Assembly: GCF_001486165.1 (NCBI RefSeq)
Contig: NZ_LN908976.1
Coordinates: forward strand, 620,071-684,070
Source of the DNA: Bittarella massiliensis (ex Durand et al. 2017)
Lineage (GTDB): Bacteria > Bacillota > Clostridia > Oscillospirales > Ruminococcaceae
Direction of reading: 5' to 3'
Length of the DNA: 64,000 nt
This document shows positions 8,863-17,574 of this stretch, piece by piece (positions within the stretch are counted from its first letter, which is position 1; each line of letters opens with the position of its first letter). The translations under genes were made by a program, and so were the position numbers. Under the pieces are notes generated by a model. It made no database searches and was not told the origin of the DNA. It saw only the letters and a list, made by a program, of their open reading frames with translations.

Positions 8863-9583
8863 GTGTGCAAAACTCCTTTCCAAATCGTTCTCTCCAGGAA
8901 TAGTTCCGCCCCAGGCCCTTGACCGTTTTCAGGTTTTTCCGGGCGTTGTCCTCCAGCGCCAGGGCGCGGCGGAACAAATCGGGATGCTGCTCCCGCAGGG
9001 CGGTGATCTCGTCGGGTTTCATGCTGGGGCAGAAAAAACAGGACGATTTTCCCGGCTGGGGCAGCCCTGCCGCCTCAATCTGCCGGATGCAATCGTCCCG
9101 CGTCCATCCCCATTCCATCAGGGGATACCACTTGCTGTATTTTCGGTCGGCCAGGTCGCCCAGCAGAACCTTGTCGCTGCGGTAGCCCTCGCCCGCGTCG
9201 TAACCGATGAACTTGACCACCCGTTTGCCCGCCGCCCACGCCTTTTGACACGGCGGGTAATGGTTGCAGAACTTTTCCTGCGGCCCGATCTTGTGTTTCA
9301 GGGAACACCGCTTGAAGCCGTAGGCAATGGACGGTAGGCTGCAACTTTGCAGACATTCATCCTCCAGCGTCAGCCGTTTCCCGTCACGGGTGGTCTTATA
9401 CACTCTGGTAATAGGCGGCATCCCGTGGTCCTTCAGCCAGTCATCCATCACATCCAGATAGGCGTAGGTGTGGGGATGCTCCGCCCCCGTATCCGCAAAG
9501 AGGATCAGGTCCACCGGGATACGGTGCTGGTGCAGCCCGATCAAAAGGGCGGTGCTGTTGGCGCCGCCCCCATAGGAAACCAT
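8849..9583 (-). CDS. PP-loop ATPase, PAPS-reductase-like
   Basis: 244 residues. The N-terminal SYGGGANSTA is a PP-loop that binds ATP or an adenylated substrate, followed by ILFADTGAEHPHTYAYL. It has two cysteine groups: C..SCSLPS..RCSLKHK..KFC..YPPC in the middle and SCFFCPSMKPDEI later, which could hold an Fe-S cluster. The family includes PAPS reductase and DndC. No sulfotransfer partners are nearby, so sulfate assimilation is unlikely; modification of a nucleic acid is possible but unproven. The end overlaps the DUF4315 start. Confidence 0.7.
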   Translation of the reverse strand: MVSYGGGANSTALLIGLHQHRIPVDLILFADTGAEHPHTYAYLDVMDDWLKDHGMPPITRVYKTTRDGKRLTLEDECLQSCSLPSIAYGFKRCSLKHKIGPQEKFCNHYPPCQKAWAAGKRVVKFIGYDAGEGYRSDKVLLGDLADRKYSKWYPLMEWGWTRDDCIRQIEAAGLPQPGKSSCFFCPSMKPDEITALREQHPDLFRRALALEDNARKNLKTVKGLGRNYSWRERFGKEFCTHGNG

Positions 9584-9604
9584 ATTGATGCTTCATCACC
9601 TCCA

Positions 9605-11494
9605 TCAGTTGTACGGCGGTCTGCCGTATGCGTAGAAATGGGACTGCCAGTAGCTTGTATTCAGGTTGGAATACTGGATGGGGTCGCCGCAATGCAGCAT
9701 CATCCCGTCGCCTACATAAATGCCCACATGGGACACGCCGCTGGTATCATAGGTCCCCACGAAGAACACCAGATCGCCGGGCTGGGGATCGGATACCGGG
9801 GTGGAAATGTTGTAGAGCCCCTGGGCGCCCAACCGCCCGGTATTGCACAGGCCGCTGTTGGTCAGCACATAGCTGACGAAGCCGCTGCAATCAAAAGAGG
9901 TGCTGGGGCTGCTGCCGCCCCACACATAGGGATAGCCCAGATATTTTTCCGCCTCGGTAATGAGGGTGTTGAATCGCTCGTCCGTCAGGTATTCAGCGGG
10001 AATCTCCCAGGCGGTGGGAGGGTTGTCGATGTACTTGTTCACATACCTGGAGGACGGGAACAGATCGGGGCGGTTGCCCAGGGTGGACATATAGGTGGCA
10101 TACAAGGAAAGCTGTTCCTCGCCCATCATATAGACCGGCACATGGGAGAGGTCGAAGTTCTCCAGCGTGACGGTGCAGATGGTCCAGGTATAGGGCACCC
10201 GAACCGTATAGGTGTTGCCCTCGCTGTCCGTCCTTGTTTCCGTCCGATAGCGGGTCTCCGTGGTCACGGTTTCGGTGAGAATGTATTGCTTGTCAAAGAG
10301 GGTTTGAAGGTCGCCCTGTACCTGGTCAATGGTGAACACCCCTTCATGGAGTGCCGACAGAATGGAGATCAGCACATAGGGGTCATGCTCGATTTCGTCC
10401 AGGTCGAAGTGATACTCGTCATAGTTGTGGGTGGCCTCGTAGGTATCCAGGTATTCCCGCAATTCATCCTCTTTGGCGCAGTAGGCTTCTTCCGCCGCCA
10501 GCATATCGGAATCCTCGGACAGATAGGAGGACGCCATGATATTGGACACCCCGCCGCCGAACATGGAGGAACAGGATTGCAGGGAGCCCAGCAGCATCAC
10601 CAGCAGAAGGCCGATGCCGCCCACGATCAGCGCACCCTTCCAATGCCGTTTCAGGAAAAGGGCGGTGCGCTTGGACTCCTGGGCGGTTTTCTTGGCCGCC
10701 TTTGCCGTGGCCTCCGCTGTTTTCCCGGCCTGGGCGGTTTTGCCCGCCGCCCGGTATGCCGCCGCATATTGCTTTTGCAGCTTCCGTTTCTGCCACAGGC
10801 GGGAGATGGGATTGGATGCAAGCTGGGGGTTCTCCGCCACGGCTTTCCGATAGTAGAAATCCGCATTGGCCTTGACCGCCGCCTGTTCCGCTTTTGCTGC
10901 GTCCCGCCAGGGTTTCAGCTTGCGTTCCGCCCGCCAGTTCTGGACACGGCGGTTTCCGTAGCCCACAGCCTTCTCAAAGCTGCGTTCCCCCAGGTGGCCC
11001 GACTGGACGCCGGAATTTTCCTGCTCCACCTCCCGGACCTTGCCGTGGATGGCGGCGCCCGCCTCCTGGATGGGGCGGGACAGCGGATTGGTATGCTGGG
11101 GGGATGGCGGTTTGGACGGAACAGCAGCCTTTGCCGCGTCCATCCGGTCCGCCGCCTTGTCCGATTTGCGGATGGCCCCTTGCAGCTCCGGCTTGGCATG
11201 GTCTGCCTCGGAAAACTGCAATCGGGAGGATGGGCGGCTCGCTGCCGCCTCGCCCTCCCGATAGGCCCTGCGCTGTTTCCGGCGCTTCTTTTTGGCTGCT
11301 GCCTGTTCCCGGTGCAGTTCCGCACGGTCCACCGCTTTTCCAGCGGCGCCCGCCGCGTCGCCGGATGTGGAATAGTCCTGCTCCGGCTCCCGGTGGTCGG
11401 GATAGGTAGTTTCGCCCGTGACCAGATTGACGGATACTGCCCCGTCACGGGTCATCTTCTGCGCCTCCTTTTCGGGGGCTTTCCATTCTTTCAA
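9605..11494 (-). CDS. T4SS cell-wall hydrolase with NlpC/P60 domain (CD1108 family)
   Basis: 629 residues. About 280 N-terminal residues are basic, repetitive and cytoplasmic. One transmembrane helix follows (GALIVGGIGLLLVMLLGSLQSC), then an extracellular region. The C-terminal NlpC/P60 peptidase has its catalytic cysteine in SFDCSGFVSYVL (about residue 536) and histidine in SHVGIYVGDG (about 590). It should open peptidoglycan for the conjugation channel, like the VirB1/Tn916 Orf14 function. Its start overlaps the methyltransferase stop by 4 bases. Confidence 0.9.
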   Translation of the reverse strand: MKEWKAPEKEAQKMTRDGAVSVNLVTGETTYPDHREPEQDYSTSGDAAGAAGKAVDRAELHREQAAAKKKRRKQRRAYREGEAAASRPSSRLQFSEADHAKPELQGAIRKSDKAADRMDAAKAAVPSKPPSPQHTNPLSRPIQEAGAAIHGKVREVEQENSGVQSGHLGERSFEKAVGYGNRRVQNWRAERKLKPWRDAAKAEQAAVKANADFYYRKAVAENPQLASNPISRLWQKRKLQKQYAAAYRAAGKTAQAGKTAEATAKAAKKTAQESKRTALFLKRHWKGALIVGGIGLLLVMLLGSLQSCSSMFGGGVSNIMASSYLSEDSDMLAAEEAYCAKEDELREYLDTYEATHNYDEYHFDLDEIEHDPYVLISILSALHEGVFTIDQVQGDLQTLFDKQYILTETVTTETRYRTETRTDSEGNTYTVRVPYTWTICTVTLENFDLSHVPVYMMGEEQLSLYATYMSTLGNRPDLFPSSRYVNKYIDNPPTAWEIPAEYLTDERFNTLITEAEKYLGYPYVWGGSSPSTSFDCSGFVSYVLTNSGLCNTGRLGAQGLYNISTPVSDPQPGDLVFFVGTYDTSGVSHVGIYVGDGMMLHCGDPIQYSNLNTSYWQSHFYAYGRPPYN

Positions 11495-12513
11495 GGTGCG
11501 TCACCTCCTGTTCCATAGGGGCAGATGTTGACACACGCCCCGGTTTCGATCATGGCGATGTACTGGAAAATGGGATAGGCCTGGGGCGGGCAGACCGCGT
11601 TCCCCAGGGTTTTCAGCCGCAGCGCCCGGTTGTCCGTGTCCTCGGTCATGCGGGGGACTCCTTCGGGCTCGGCACGCCATAGGATGCGTCCGTCCATTTC
11701 AGGGGGAATCCCATAAGCCATTCCACCCAGTCCGGGTTCAGCGCCGCTTTCTCGGAACGGGGCTGCTCCTGCCGGATCACCTGGGCCGACAGGTTGGAGG
11801 ACGGGGATTTGTCCCGGAAGGCCGCCGGTTTCAAAGTGGAGCGGTAGCCCTCCGACGCCGCCGGGGTCAGGTAGAACACCGCCGCCGACAGGGACAGGCT
11901 CCAAATCGACCCATCCTTGTTCCGCTTGCGGAATATCCCGTTGTCCGACAGGAACACATCCAGGTTGGCAGCGTCCCGCCCCGTGGATTTGTCGGAGGCA
12001 AGGGGTGTGGGAAACATCAGCCGCGACGATAAAAGTTCGCTGGCGCTCATGCCATGCGCCGACGCCGCAAGCCGGAAATACGAATGGGAGAACAGCGTAT
12101 CCCGCTTTTGCCAGGTCAAAAATCGTTTTGTCGAGCCCCATATTGATGAAGCCAGCAACATTTTCCCCAAGCACCCAACGGGGCCGCAGTTCGGTAATAA
12201 TGCGGCACATTTCCGGCCACAGGTAGCGTTCATCCGCAAAGCCCCGCCGCTTTCCTGCGGTGGAGAAGGGCTGGCACGGGAATCCGCCGGAGAGAATCGT
12301 GATGGTTTCAAGTCCTGTTTTCTCAAAAAACGCCTCCTTCGTGAATGTGGTGATGTCCCGGAATTTCGGCACATCCGGCCAATGCTTTTGCAAGATGGAA
12401 TAGGGATAGTCCGCCCACTCGCATTGACAGACCGTTTCAAAGCCCGCCGCCTCTGCCGCCAGGTCCAGCCCGCCGATGCCGGAAAAGAGGCTGACATGAG
12501 TGAGCTTATTCAT
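11491..12513 (-). CDS. DNA (cytosine-5-)-methyltransferase
   Basis: 340 residues. Motif I is SLFSGIGGLDLAAE (8-21), catalytic motif IV is GGFPCQPFS with C80, motif VI is GENV (116-119), motif VIII is HERQRTFIVA. The C-terminal motif X is LKTLGNAVCPPQAYPIF. All are intact, so it should be active. Such enzymes protect mobile DNA from host restriction. The target recognition region (about residues 165-300) is low complexity in this frame and is also open in a second frame with its own conserved-looking motifs (see the separate entry). Confidence 0.92.
   Translation of the reverse strand: MNKLTHVSLFSGIGGLDLAAEAAGFETVCQCEWADYPYSILQKHWPDVPKFRDITTFTKEAFFEKTGLETITILSGGFPCQPFSTAGKRRGFADERYLWPEMCRIITELRPRWVLGENVAGFINMGLDKTIFDLAKAGYAVLPFVFPACGVGAWHERQRTFIVAADVSHTPCLRQIHGAGRCQPGCVPVGQRDIPQAEQGWVDLEPVPVGGGVLPDPGGVGGLPLHFETGGLPGQIPVLQPVGPGDPAGAAPFRESGAEPGLGGMAYGIPPEMDGRILWRAEPEGVPRMTEDTDNRALRLKTLGNAVCPPQAYPIFQYIAMIETGACVNICPYGTGGDAP
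11646..12050 (-). CDS. Overlapping ORF inside the methyltransferase gene
   Basis: A second frame is open through the methyltransferase's variable region. From an ATG at 12050 (or 12017) it reads MSASELLSSRLMFPTPLASD, later SLSLSAAVFYLTPAASEGY, and ends with LNPDWVEWLMGFPLKWTD. I recognise FPTP(T/L)ASD and LNPxWVEWLMGFP as recurring motifs in proteins annotated beside phage cytosine methyltransferases. The main frame over the same bases reads EPGLGGMAYGIPPEMDG, itself a normal methyltransferase motif. Either frame may be the one translated, or both. No convincing ribosome binding site is seen. Confidence 0.35.
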   Translation of the reverse strand: MSASELLSSRLMFPTPLASDKSTGRDAANLDVFLSDNGIFRKRNKDGSIWSLSLSAAVFYLTPAASEGYRSTLKPAAFRDKSPSSNLSAQVIRQEQPRSEKAALNPDWVEWLMGFPLKWTDASYGVPSPKESPA

Positions 12514-13126
12514 GGCTGATCTGCTCCCCAGGGATCAGCTCCGCCCGGAACCGCTTGATGACCGCCGCCTCCAATTCATCCTGACAAAAGTTACTGTCAG
12601 CGGAAAGACCCAGCTTGCGGCGCAGCCTGTTCAGCGTCTTTTCATAGTTCCCGTATTTCTTTTGCAGTCGGAGAAAATCTTTCTCGTTCTGCGCCTGCGA
12701 CAGACACTTGGCGATGCTGTACCAAGTCACCAGGAACATGTGCAGTTCGCTCACCAGCAGCCGGAATCCGCTGCCGGGGATCAGATAGTGTTCCTCCTGG
12801 CGGCCGCCGCCCGGTTCGGGTTCGTCGTCCTCGCACTCCACATAGAAGGCGTCCAGCTCGCACAGCTCCCGCGCCTTCATCCCGGCAAGGTCCGCCTTGT
12901 CGCCGAACACCAGGTAACGGCCGGGAATGTTCCAGGCATCAAACTTGTCATCGGCGATCTGGCCGTACCGCTTCGCCGCCGCAATGAACGCCTCGACATC
13001 CTCCCGGTCCTTGATTTTTCCGGCAAGGAAGGCAAGCTGATGAAGCAGCCCATAGAGATGCACTTCCTCGTCGATATGTGCCTCATAGGTCTTTTCCTCG
13101 ATGACATACAGCTTTTCCTGTTCCAT
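12506..13126 (-). CDS. Conserved ICE hypothetical protein
   Basis: 206 residues from the ATG at 13124-13126 (MEQEKLYVIEEKTYEAHIDEE), 4 bases after the upstream stop with AAGGAT before it. The sequence is acidic, with a central LVSELHMFLVTWYSIAKCL and a C-terminal coiled-coil-like region (KDFLRLQKKYGNYEKTLNRLRRKLGL). No catalytic motif is seen. It overlaps the methyltransferase start by 8 bases, so the two are co-translated. It may be a partner of the methyltransferase, but nothing in the sequence proves this. Confidence 0.6.
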   Translation of the reverse strand: MEQEKLYVIEEKTYEAHIDEEVHLYGLLHQLAFLAGKIKDREDVEAFIAAAKRYGQIADDKFDAWNIPGRYLVFGDKADLAGMKARELCELDAFYVECEDDEPEPGGGRQEEHYLIPGSGFRLLVSELHMFLVTWYSIAKCLSQAQNEKDFLRLQKKYGNYEKTLNRLRRKLGLSADSNFCQDELEAAVIKRFRAELIPGEQISHE

Positions 13127-13130
13127 ATCC

Positions 13131-13892
13131 TTATCCCATCCTTTCCTTCCATTCCAGCCGCATTTGCCCATCATCCAGCAGCAGACGGATCACATTCTTC
13201 CCCTGGGGCGTAATCAAGGTCTGCTGTCCAAAATGCCCGTATTTCCAGAAGTCCTTCACACGGAACAACCCGTCATTGGAAGGCTTGGCATAGGGCAGAA
13301 GGTATCCGGCCGGGCAGCGGTACAGAAATCCCGCGTCCATCAGGAAACGGCAAAACGCACGCTCCCCGATTTGCAGTTCCTTCGCCGTAGCCCGGATATT
13401 GGTGCAGTTTTCTTCATGGACAAAGGCATCATAGAAATCTGCTTTCGGCCGCAGCCGTTCCACCTCGCCGGAGAGCTGTCGGTTTTTCTCATGCTCGGCA
13501 AGAAGCTGGTCGGCAAAAGCCAGCAGTATTTCCGGCTTTTCCGCCGCCTGCTCCAGAAGGGAGGCAGTCATATACCCGCCCGTCTTGCGGATCATGGGGA
13601 GAACTTCGTCAAACACCCATTTTTCAAAGCGTTCCGCACCAGGCAGCCGACTATGAACGATCAGGCGGTACACATCACCCTCGGAAATGAATTTCATCTG
13701 TTGAATCCCGCCATTAGAAGGGGTCGGTAAAACGCAGACCCCTTTGCAATGGGCTGAAATGGCATCAGCCGTGCGTTGGTATCCGAGCGCTTTTGCAATA
13801 TCTTTTCCGCAAAACAGATAATTGCCGTTCTGCTCGATCACTCGGATGCTGCCAAATTCGCGGTTATTGAAAACCGCCATCTTGTTATCCAT
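13131..13892 (-). CDS. BRO-N/KilAC-type phage antirepressor
   Basis: 253 residues from the ATG at 13892 (MDNKMAVFNNREFGSIRVIE). The N-terminal BRO domain (YLFCGKDIAKALGYQRTADAISAHCKG, FISEGDVYRLIVHSRLPGAERFEKWVFDEVLP) is followed by a KilAC/ANT domain (NIRATAKELQIGERAFCRFLMDAGFLYR, QTLITPQGKNVI). Phage antirepressors inactivate repressors; here it sits between the transfer genes and cargo and overlaps the virB4 end by 8 bases. It could release repression of transfer. The gene looks intact. Confidence 0.85.
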   Translation of the reverse strand: MDNKMAVFNNREFGSIRVIEQNGNYLFCGKDIAKALGYQRTADAISAHCKGVCVLPTPSNGGIQQMKFISEGDVYRLIVHSRLPGAERFEKWVFDEVLPMIRKTGGYMTASLLEQAAEKPEILLAFADQLLAEHEKNRQLSGEVERLRPKADFYDAFVHEENCTNIRATAKELQIGERAFCRFLMDAGFLYRCPAGYLLPYAKPSNDGLFRVKDFWKYGHFGQQTLITPQGKNVIRLLLDDGQMRLEWKERMG

Positions 13893-16308
13893 TCTGGTCC
13901 TCCTTTTCGTCGTCCACAGTTTCGTGTGCAACCTCGCTGGGCTTGGTGGTGAGCAATTTATAGAGCTCGGTGTCTTTCGGGAAGTCATCCGCAAAGGGCA
14001 GGATGACATTGTTGAAGAACAGCAGCCCGTGGCCCGGCTCGGAGTTGGTCACATAGGCAAGCTGCTCCGATGAAATGTTCAGCCGCTCCGCCAGTATCTT
14101 CCGGTCGCCTGCTGCCTGGTTGAGCATATAGATGAAATCGCTGTTCTCCAGGATATTTTCGATCTCCGGGGAGGAAAGCAGGTCCTTGGGGTTCTGGGTC
14201 GCCCCGGTGGGGATGCCGCCCCACTTTCTGAACCGTTTCCAAATCTCGGCGCTGTACGCGGCGGTCTGTTCCTCCTTCAGCAGAAGGTGGAACTCGTCCA
14301 CGAAATACCAGGTAGACCGTCCAATGGCACGGTTGATGGTGACGGTGTTCCACACCGCGTCCTGGACAATGAGCATCCCCGGCTTTTTCAGGTTCTTGCC
14401 CAGGCCCTTGATGTCAAAGCAGACAAGGCGGTTGGAGATGTCCACGGTGGTACGGTGGTTGAAGAAGTTCAGCGAACCGTTCACATACAGGTCCAATGCC
14501 TGGGCCACCCGGTCAGCCTCCGGGATGTGTTGGGACAGCAGGGCGTTCATCAGATCGCCCAGAATCGGCATATTCTCCGGCCGGGGGTCGGCAAAGTAGG
14601 GCTGGTAGATCATCTGCACCGCCCGGTCGATGACCGTCTTTTCGATGGCCTCCAGGCCGGTCTTGCTACCCATGATGAGTTCACAGAAGGACAGCACGAA
14701 ATCACTTTTCAGCGCCAGCGGGTTTTCTTCCTCGGAGTAGTTGAGGTTGATGTCCAGAGGGTTCACATAGTCGGTGCTGGACGGGGACAGCCGGATCACC
14801 TGACCGCCCAATCGCTTCACCAGGGGCGAATACTCGTCCTCCGGGTCGCAGATGATGACATTATCCTGGGTCATCAGCATGATAAAGGTGATCTCCCGCT
14901 TGCAGCTCATGGATTTGCCGCTGCCGGGGGTGCCGAACACAAGGCCGTTGGGACAGCGGGATTGCTTGCGGTCCAGCAGAATCATGTTGTTGGAGAGGGC
15001 GTTGAGCCCGTAGTACATGGCGTCGCCTCCCATGAATACCTCCTGGGTGACAAAGGGGACGAACACCGCCAGGGCCGAAGTGGTGAGGCTTCGTTCGATC
15101 TTGATGCGGTTGAGGCCCAGGGGCAAAGAGGACATCAGCCCATCTTCCTGCTGGAAGTCCAGCCGGGACAGAAGGCAGTTGTAGGTCTGGGCAACGCTGG
15201 CCGCCTGGGATACGGCGATCTCCAGCTTTTGCCGGGTCTCCGCCGTGTGCAGCACCAGAAAGGTCATGTTGAACATTCTCTCATTGCGGGATTGCAGGTC
15301 GGTGAGAAGGTCTTTCGCCGCGCCGCCATAAGTAGACAAGTCGCTGGGAAGTATGTCCATATCGTAGCCGCTGCGCACCGCCCGCTTCTGCTCCTGTATC
15401 TTCATGGCGTCCAGGTCGGTGATCTTCCGCTTGACCATTTTGATGGCCTCGTTCTGGTTGATGCCCCGGATGTGCATGGTCACCATGATATTTCCGTCCG
15501 CCTCCATGAAGTCGGTGAGGATACGGTCGTGCATCTCGGGCGCCAGGATTTGCAGGAAGGACACCGCCCCGTACCGCCTGCCGATGCGGAAGGTGCGGGT
15601 CTCCCCGAAGTGGAAGGAGGACGGAGAAATGAAGTCCTTCACCGAAAGGCCGCTGGCCGGGAGCCAGTCCCATTCAAAGGCGAACTGGCCGCCCTCCGGG
15701 TGGAGGATGTTGTAAAGCAGCTCCAGCCGCTCCTTTCCATCCAGCACATGAGCGGCCGCACCCATGACCTTGAAGCGGTTGAGGGTGTCGGTCTCAATGC
15801 GGGCAAACCGCGCCCGGGCCGCAGGGAGGTTCTCCGCCTCGATGGTCAGGGTCACATACTTGGTTTTCACATAGCCGTTGTTGCCCCGCTTGTACTGCAT
15901 CCGCAGGATGTCCACCGCCTCGTCCCGGATGGGGTCCAGGTCGTTGCCCTGCCTGCGGATGCCGAACATTTCATCGGCGGCGCTGCCTCCGCTGCGGCTG
16001 TCCAAAGAGACCTGAACACCGATGGAGGGGTCGTAGCCGTTGTAGAAATCGCAGAGGCTTTCAAAGATGCTCCGCTGATCCTCCGGCCCCGCCAGGCGGT
16101 AATTCACATCCTCAAAGGCAATGGTCTTGGAGAAGGTGCCGCCCTCCAGCCTGCACAGACCGTCCGGGAACATATTCTGAAACGGGATGCTGTCCTGCAC
16201 CGTATGGGCTTTTCCGTCGCCCTTCGCCTGCCGGATCACCGCCTCGATCTGCTTGCGCTCGGCACGGGTGAGCTTACGCTTTGCCGGTTTTTCTGCCTTT
16301 TCTCGCAA
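13885..16308 (-). CDS. virB4: VirB4-type conjugation ATPase
   Basis: 807 residues. The C-terminal ATPase has Walker A GTPGSGKSMSCK (about 456-467), IICDPEDEYSPLVKRLGG, and Walker B WYFVDEFHLLL, plus GATQNPKDLLSS. The N-terminal half is the usual VirB4 membrane-associated part. It energises assembly of the type IV secretion channel. The start is TTG with GGAGGTG 5 bases upstream, overlapping the prgI end by 35 bases. It is full length and intact. Confidence 0.93.
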   Translation of the reverse strand: MREKAEKPAKRKLTRAERKQIEAVIRQAKGDGKAHTVQDSIPFQNMFPDGLCRLEGGTFSKTIAFEDVNYRLAGPEDQRSIFESLCDFYNGYDPSIGVQVSLDSRSGGSAADEMFGIRRQGNDLDPIRDEAVDILRMQYKRGNNGYVKTKYVTLTIEAENLPAARARFARIETDTLNRFKVMGAAAHVLDGKERLELLYNILHPEGGQFAFEWDWLPASGLSVKDFISPSSFHFGETRTFRIGRRYGAVSFLQILAPEMHDRILTDFMEADGNIMVTMHIRGINQNEAIKMVKRKITDLDAMKIQEQKRAVRSGYDMDILPSDLSTYGGAAKDLLTDLQSRNERMFNMTFLVLHTAETRQKLEIAVSQAASVAQTYNCLLSRLDFQQEDGLMSSLPLGLNRIKIERSLTTSALAVFVPFVTQEVFMGGDAMYYGLNALSNNMILLDRKQSRCPNGLVFGTPGSGKSMSCKREITFIMLMTQDNVIICDPEDEYSPLVKRLGGQVIRLSPSSTDYVNPLDINLNYSEEENPLALKSDFVLSFCELIMGSKTGLEAIEKTVIDRAVQMIYQPYFADPRPENMPILGDLMNALLSQHIPEADRVAQALDLYVNGSLNFFNHRTTVDISNRLVCFDIKGLGKNLKKPGMLIVQDAVWNTVTINRAIGRSTWYFVDEFHLLLKEEQTAAYSAEIWKRFRKWGGIPTGATQNPKDLLSSPEIENILENSDFIYMLNQAAGDRKILAERLNISSEQLAYVTNSEPGHGLLFFNNVILPFADDFPKDTELYKLLTTKPSEVAHETVDDEKEDQNG

Positions 16309-16660
16309 TCCGCTTCACCTCCTGTTCCAGTTGGGATTGCCGCACCAGGGCGGAATAGAGATTGTTTGTCTGGTAGATGCGTACCTTCGGCCGGATGAAT
16401 TTGTTCTGGATCAGATGCCCCAGGAACACTTCCAGCGGCTGCCCGTTCTTCTCGTACATGGCGAACAGGAAAAAGGGCAGCATCACCAGGATCATGCACA
16501 GCGCCGCCGTGGTGGTTCCCAGGCTCGCCTTTGCCAAAAAGAAAAGCGGTACGCCTACCAGCGCCGCCGCTCCGAAACAGATCACTTGTCGTTTGGTCAG
16601 CCCGAACAGGACCTTGCTCTGTATCCGGCTCAGGTCCTTCGGGATCGTTACATAAGCCAA
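16274..16660 (-). CDS. prgI: PrgI-family T4SS membrane protein
   Basis: 128 residues with a TTG start preceded by AAGGAGGTG. It opens MAYVTIPKDLSRIQSKVLFGLTKRQ and has two transmembrane segments (VICFGAAALVGVPLFFLA, ALCMILVMLPFFLFAMY). The family (VirB3-like) always precedes virB4 in Gram-positive T4SS operons. It probably anchors VirB4 to the membrane. Confidence 0.88.
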   Translation of the reverse strand: MAYVTIPKDLSRIQSKVLFGLTKRQVICFGAAALVGVPLFFLAKASLGTTTAALCMILVMLPFFLFAMYEKNGQPLEVFLGHLIQNKFIRPKVRIYQTNNLYSALVRQSQLEQEVKRIARKGRKTGKA

Positions 16661-16664
16661 TGTT

Positions 16665-17561
16665 TTACACCTCCTTTTTCATCGGCGCATAGTCCTTAAA
16701 ATCTGATACGGAATGAAAAATCCGTTTGTTATTTACCCATCTTTGCAGATGGCGGGTAATGCGTGGAGCCGTGGGACGCTCATAGATCATCACATAGGGA
16801 TCATATCCCAATGCCCGCAAGGTGTTTACCCGGTACAAATCCTGTTCATGGGTGCTGCCGTAATTGGTCAGGACATAGACACGGCGGTTTCGGTCGCTCT
16901 TTATGGAAGTAAGTTCACGAAAGCGACGGAAATACTCCGTCAGGTCCTCGTCCGGGTTATCCCATGCAAAATGCACCGCTTTTGTCCGCACTTTGTTCAG
17001 CAGAGATACATTATCACGGCTGATAAGGCGAATATCGAGCCCCTGGGTAAAGTCCACCAGCGCCCGGCTCTCAATTAGCTGCTCAATGAGCCTTTCATGG
17101 TCGGGACAGGCAAGCAGGTTCGGGTCCATCAGTTTGATTTCTTCCTCACCATTCCAAAACTCGGAAAGATTAGCCACCCGGACGCTCCTGCGCCCTTCTT
17201 TTTTGCTGACAATACAAAATCCGCAGTTCCTTGGACAGCCACGACTTAAAAAGCCATAGGCTGTACCTAAAAACCGCGGATATAGAAAATAGTCCGGCCG
17301 AATATGCTCAATCTCATGCGGGAGGTTTTTGCCGAGGCCGTAACCTGTACCGCCCTGGATGACCTTATCCGCATTGTTCACCTGTATGGTGTCTTTGGAA
17401 TAGGTGTCTGTAAATACCCGGCTTTTATAAACAAGGTCATATTGCTTTGCAGGGTCCCACCATTCTACCCGGTCCCCGCGTCTGGTGTGATACTCCGAGA
17501 GCTTCATCAGGCACAGGTTGGGAAAATTATGTGAGTCCACATCAATAAGGCCTACTCTCAA
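16665..17561 (-). CDS. Radical SAM protein carried in the transfer operon
   Basis: 298 residues from a TTG at 17559-17561, which has AAAGGAGG 6 bases upstream; no ATG lies near. Residues 109-116 (CPRNCGFC) form a CxxxCxxC motif for the 4Fe-4S cluster and SAM. The N-terminal 90 residues (VGLIDVDSHNFPNLCLMKLS, VEWWDPAKQYDLVYKSRVF) resemble a cobalamin-binding-like Rossmann domain, but no DxHxxG is present. It lies between the VirB6-like and PrgI genes and is not a normal T4SS component, so it is inserted cargo. The substrate is unknown. Confidence 0.75.
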   Translation of the reverse strand: MRVGLIDVDSHNFPNLCLMKLSEYHTRRGDRVEWWDPAKQYDLVYKSRVFTDTYSKDTIQVNNADKVIQGGTGYGLGKNLPHEIEHIRPDYFLYPRFLGTAYGFLSRGCPRNCGFCIVSKKEGRRSVRVANLSEFWNGEEEIKLMDPNLLACPDHERLIEQLIESRALVDFTQGLDIRLISRDNVSLLNKVRTKAVHFAWDNPDEDLTEYFRRFRELTSIKSDRNRRVYVLTNYGSTHEQDLYRVNTLRALGYDPYVMIYERPTAPRITRHLQRWVNNKRIFHSVSDFKDYAPMKKEV

Positions 17562-17574
17562 ATATCTGCCTCCT

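Noticed and set aside
8849-9583. Assimilatory PAPS reductase
   Set aside because: No sulfate activation or sulfite reductase genes are present, and the gene sits within a conjugation operon.
14287-16398. A 703-codon plus-strand ORF opposite virB4
   Set aside because: It is antisense to an intact VirB4 with all motifs, is histidine/valine-rich as expected from the reverse complement of GC-biased coding DNA, and matches no family.
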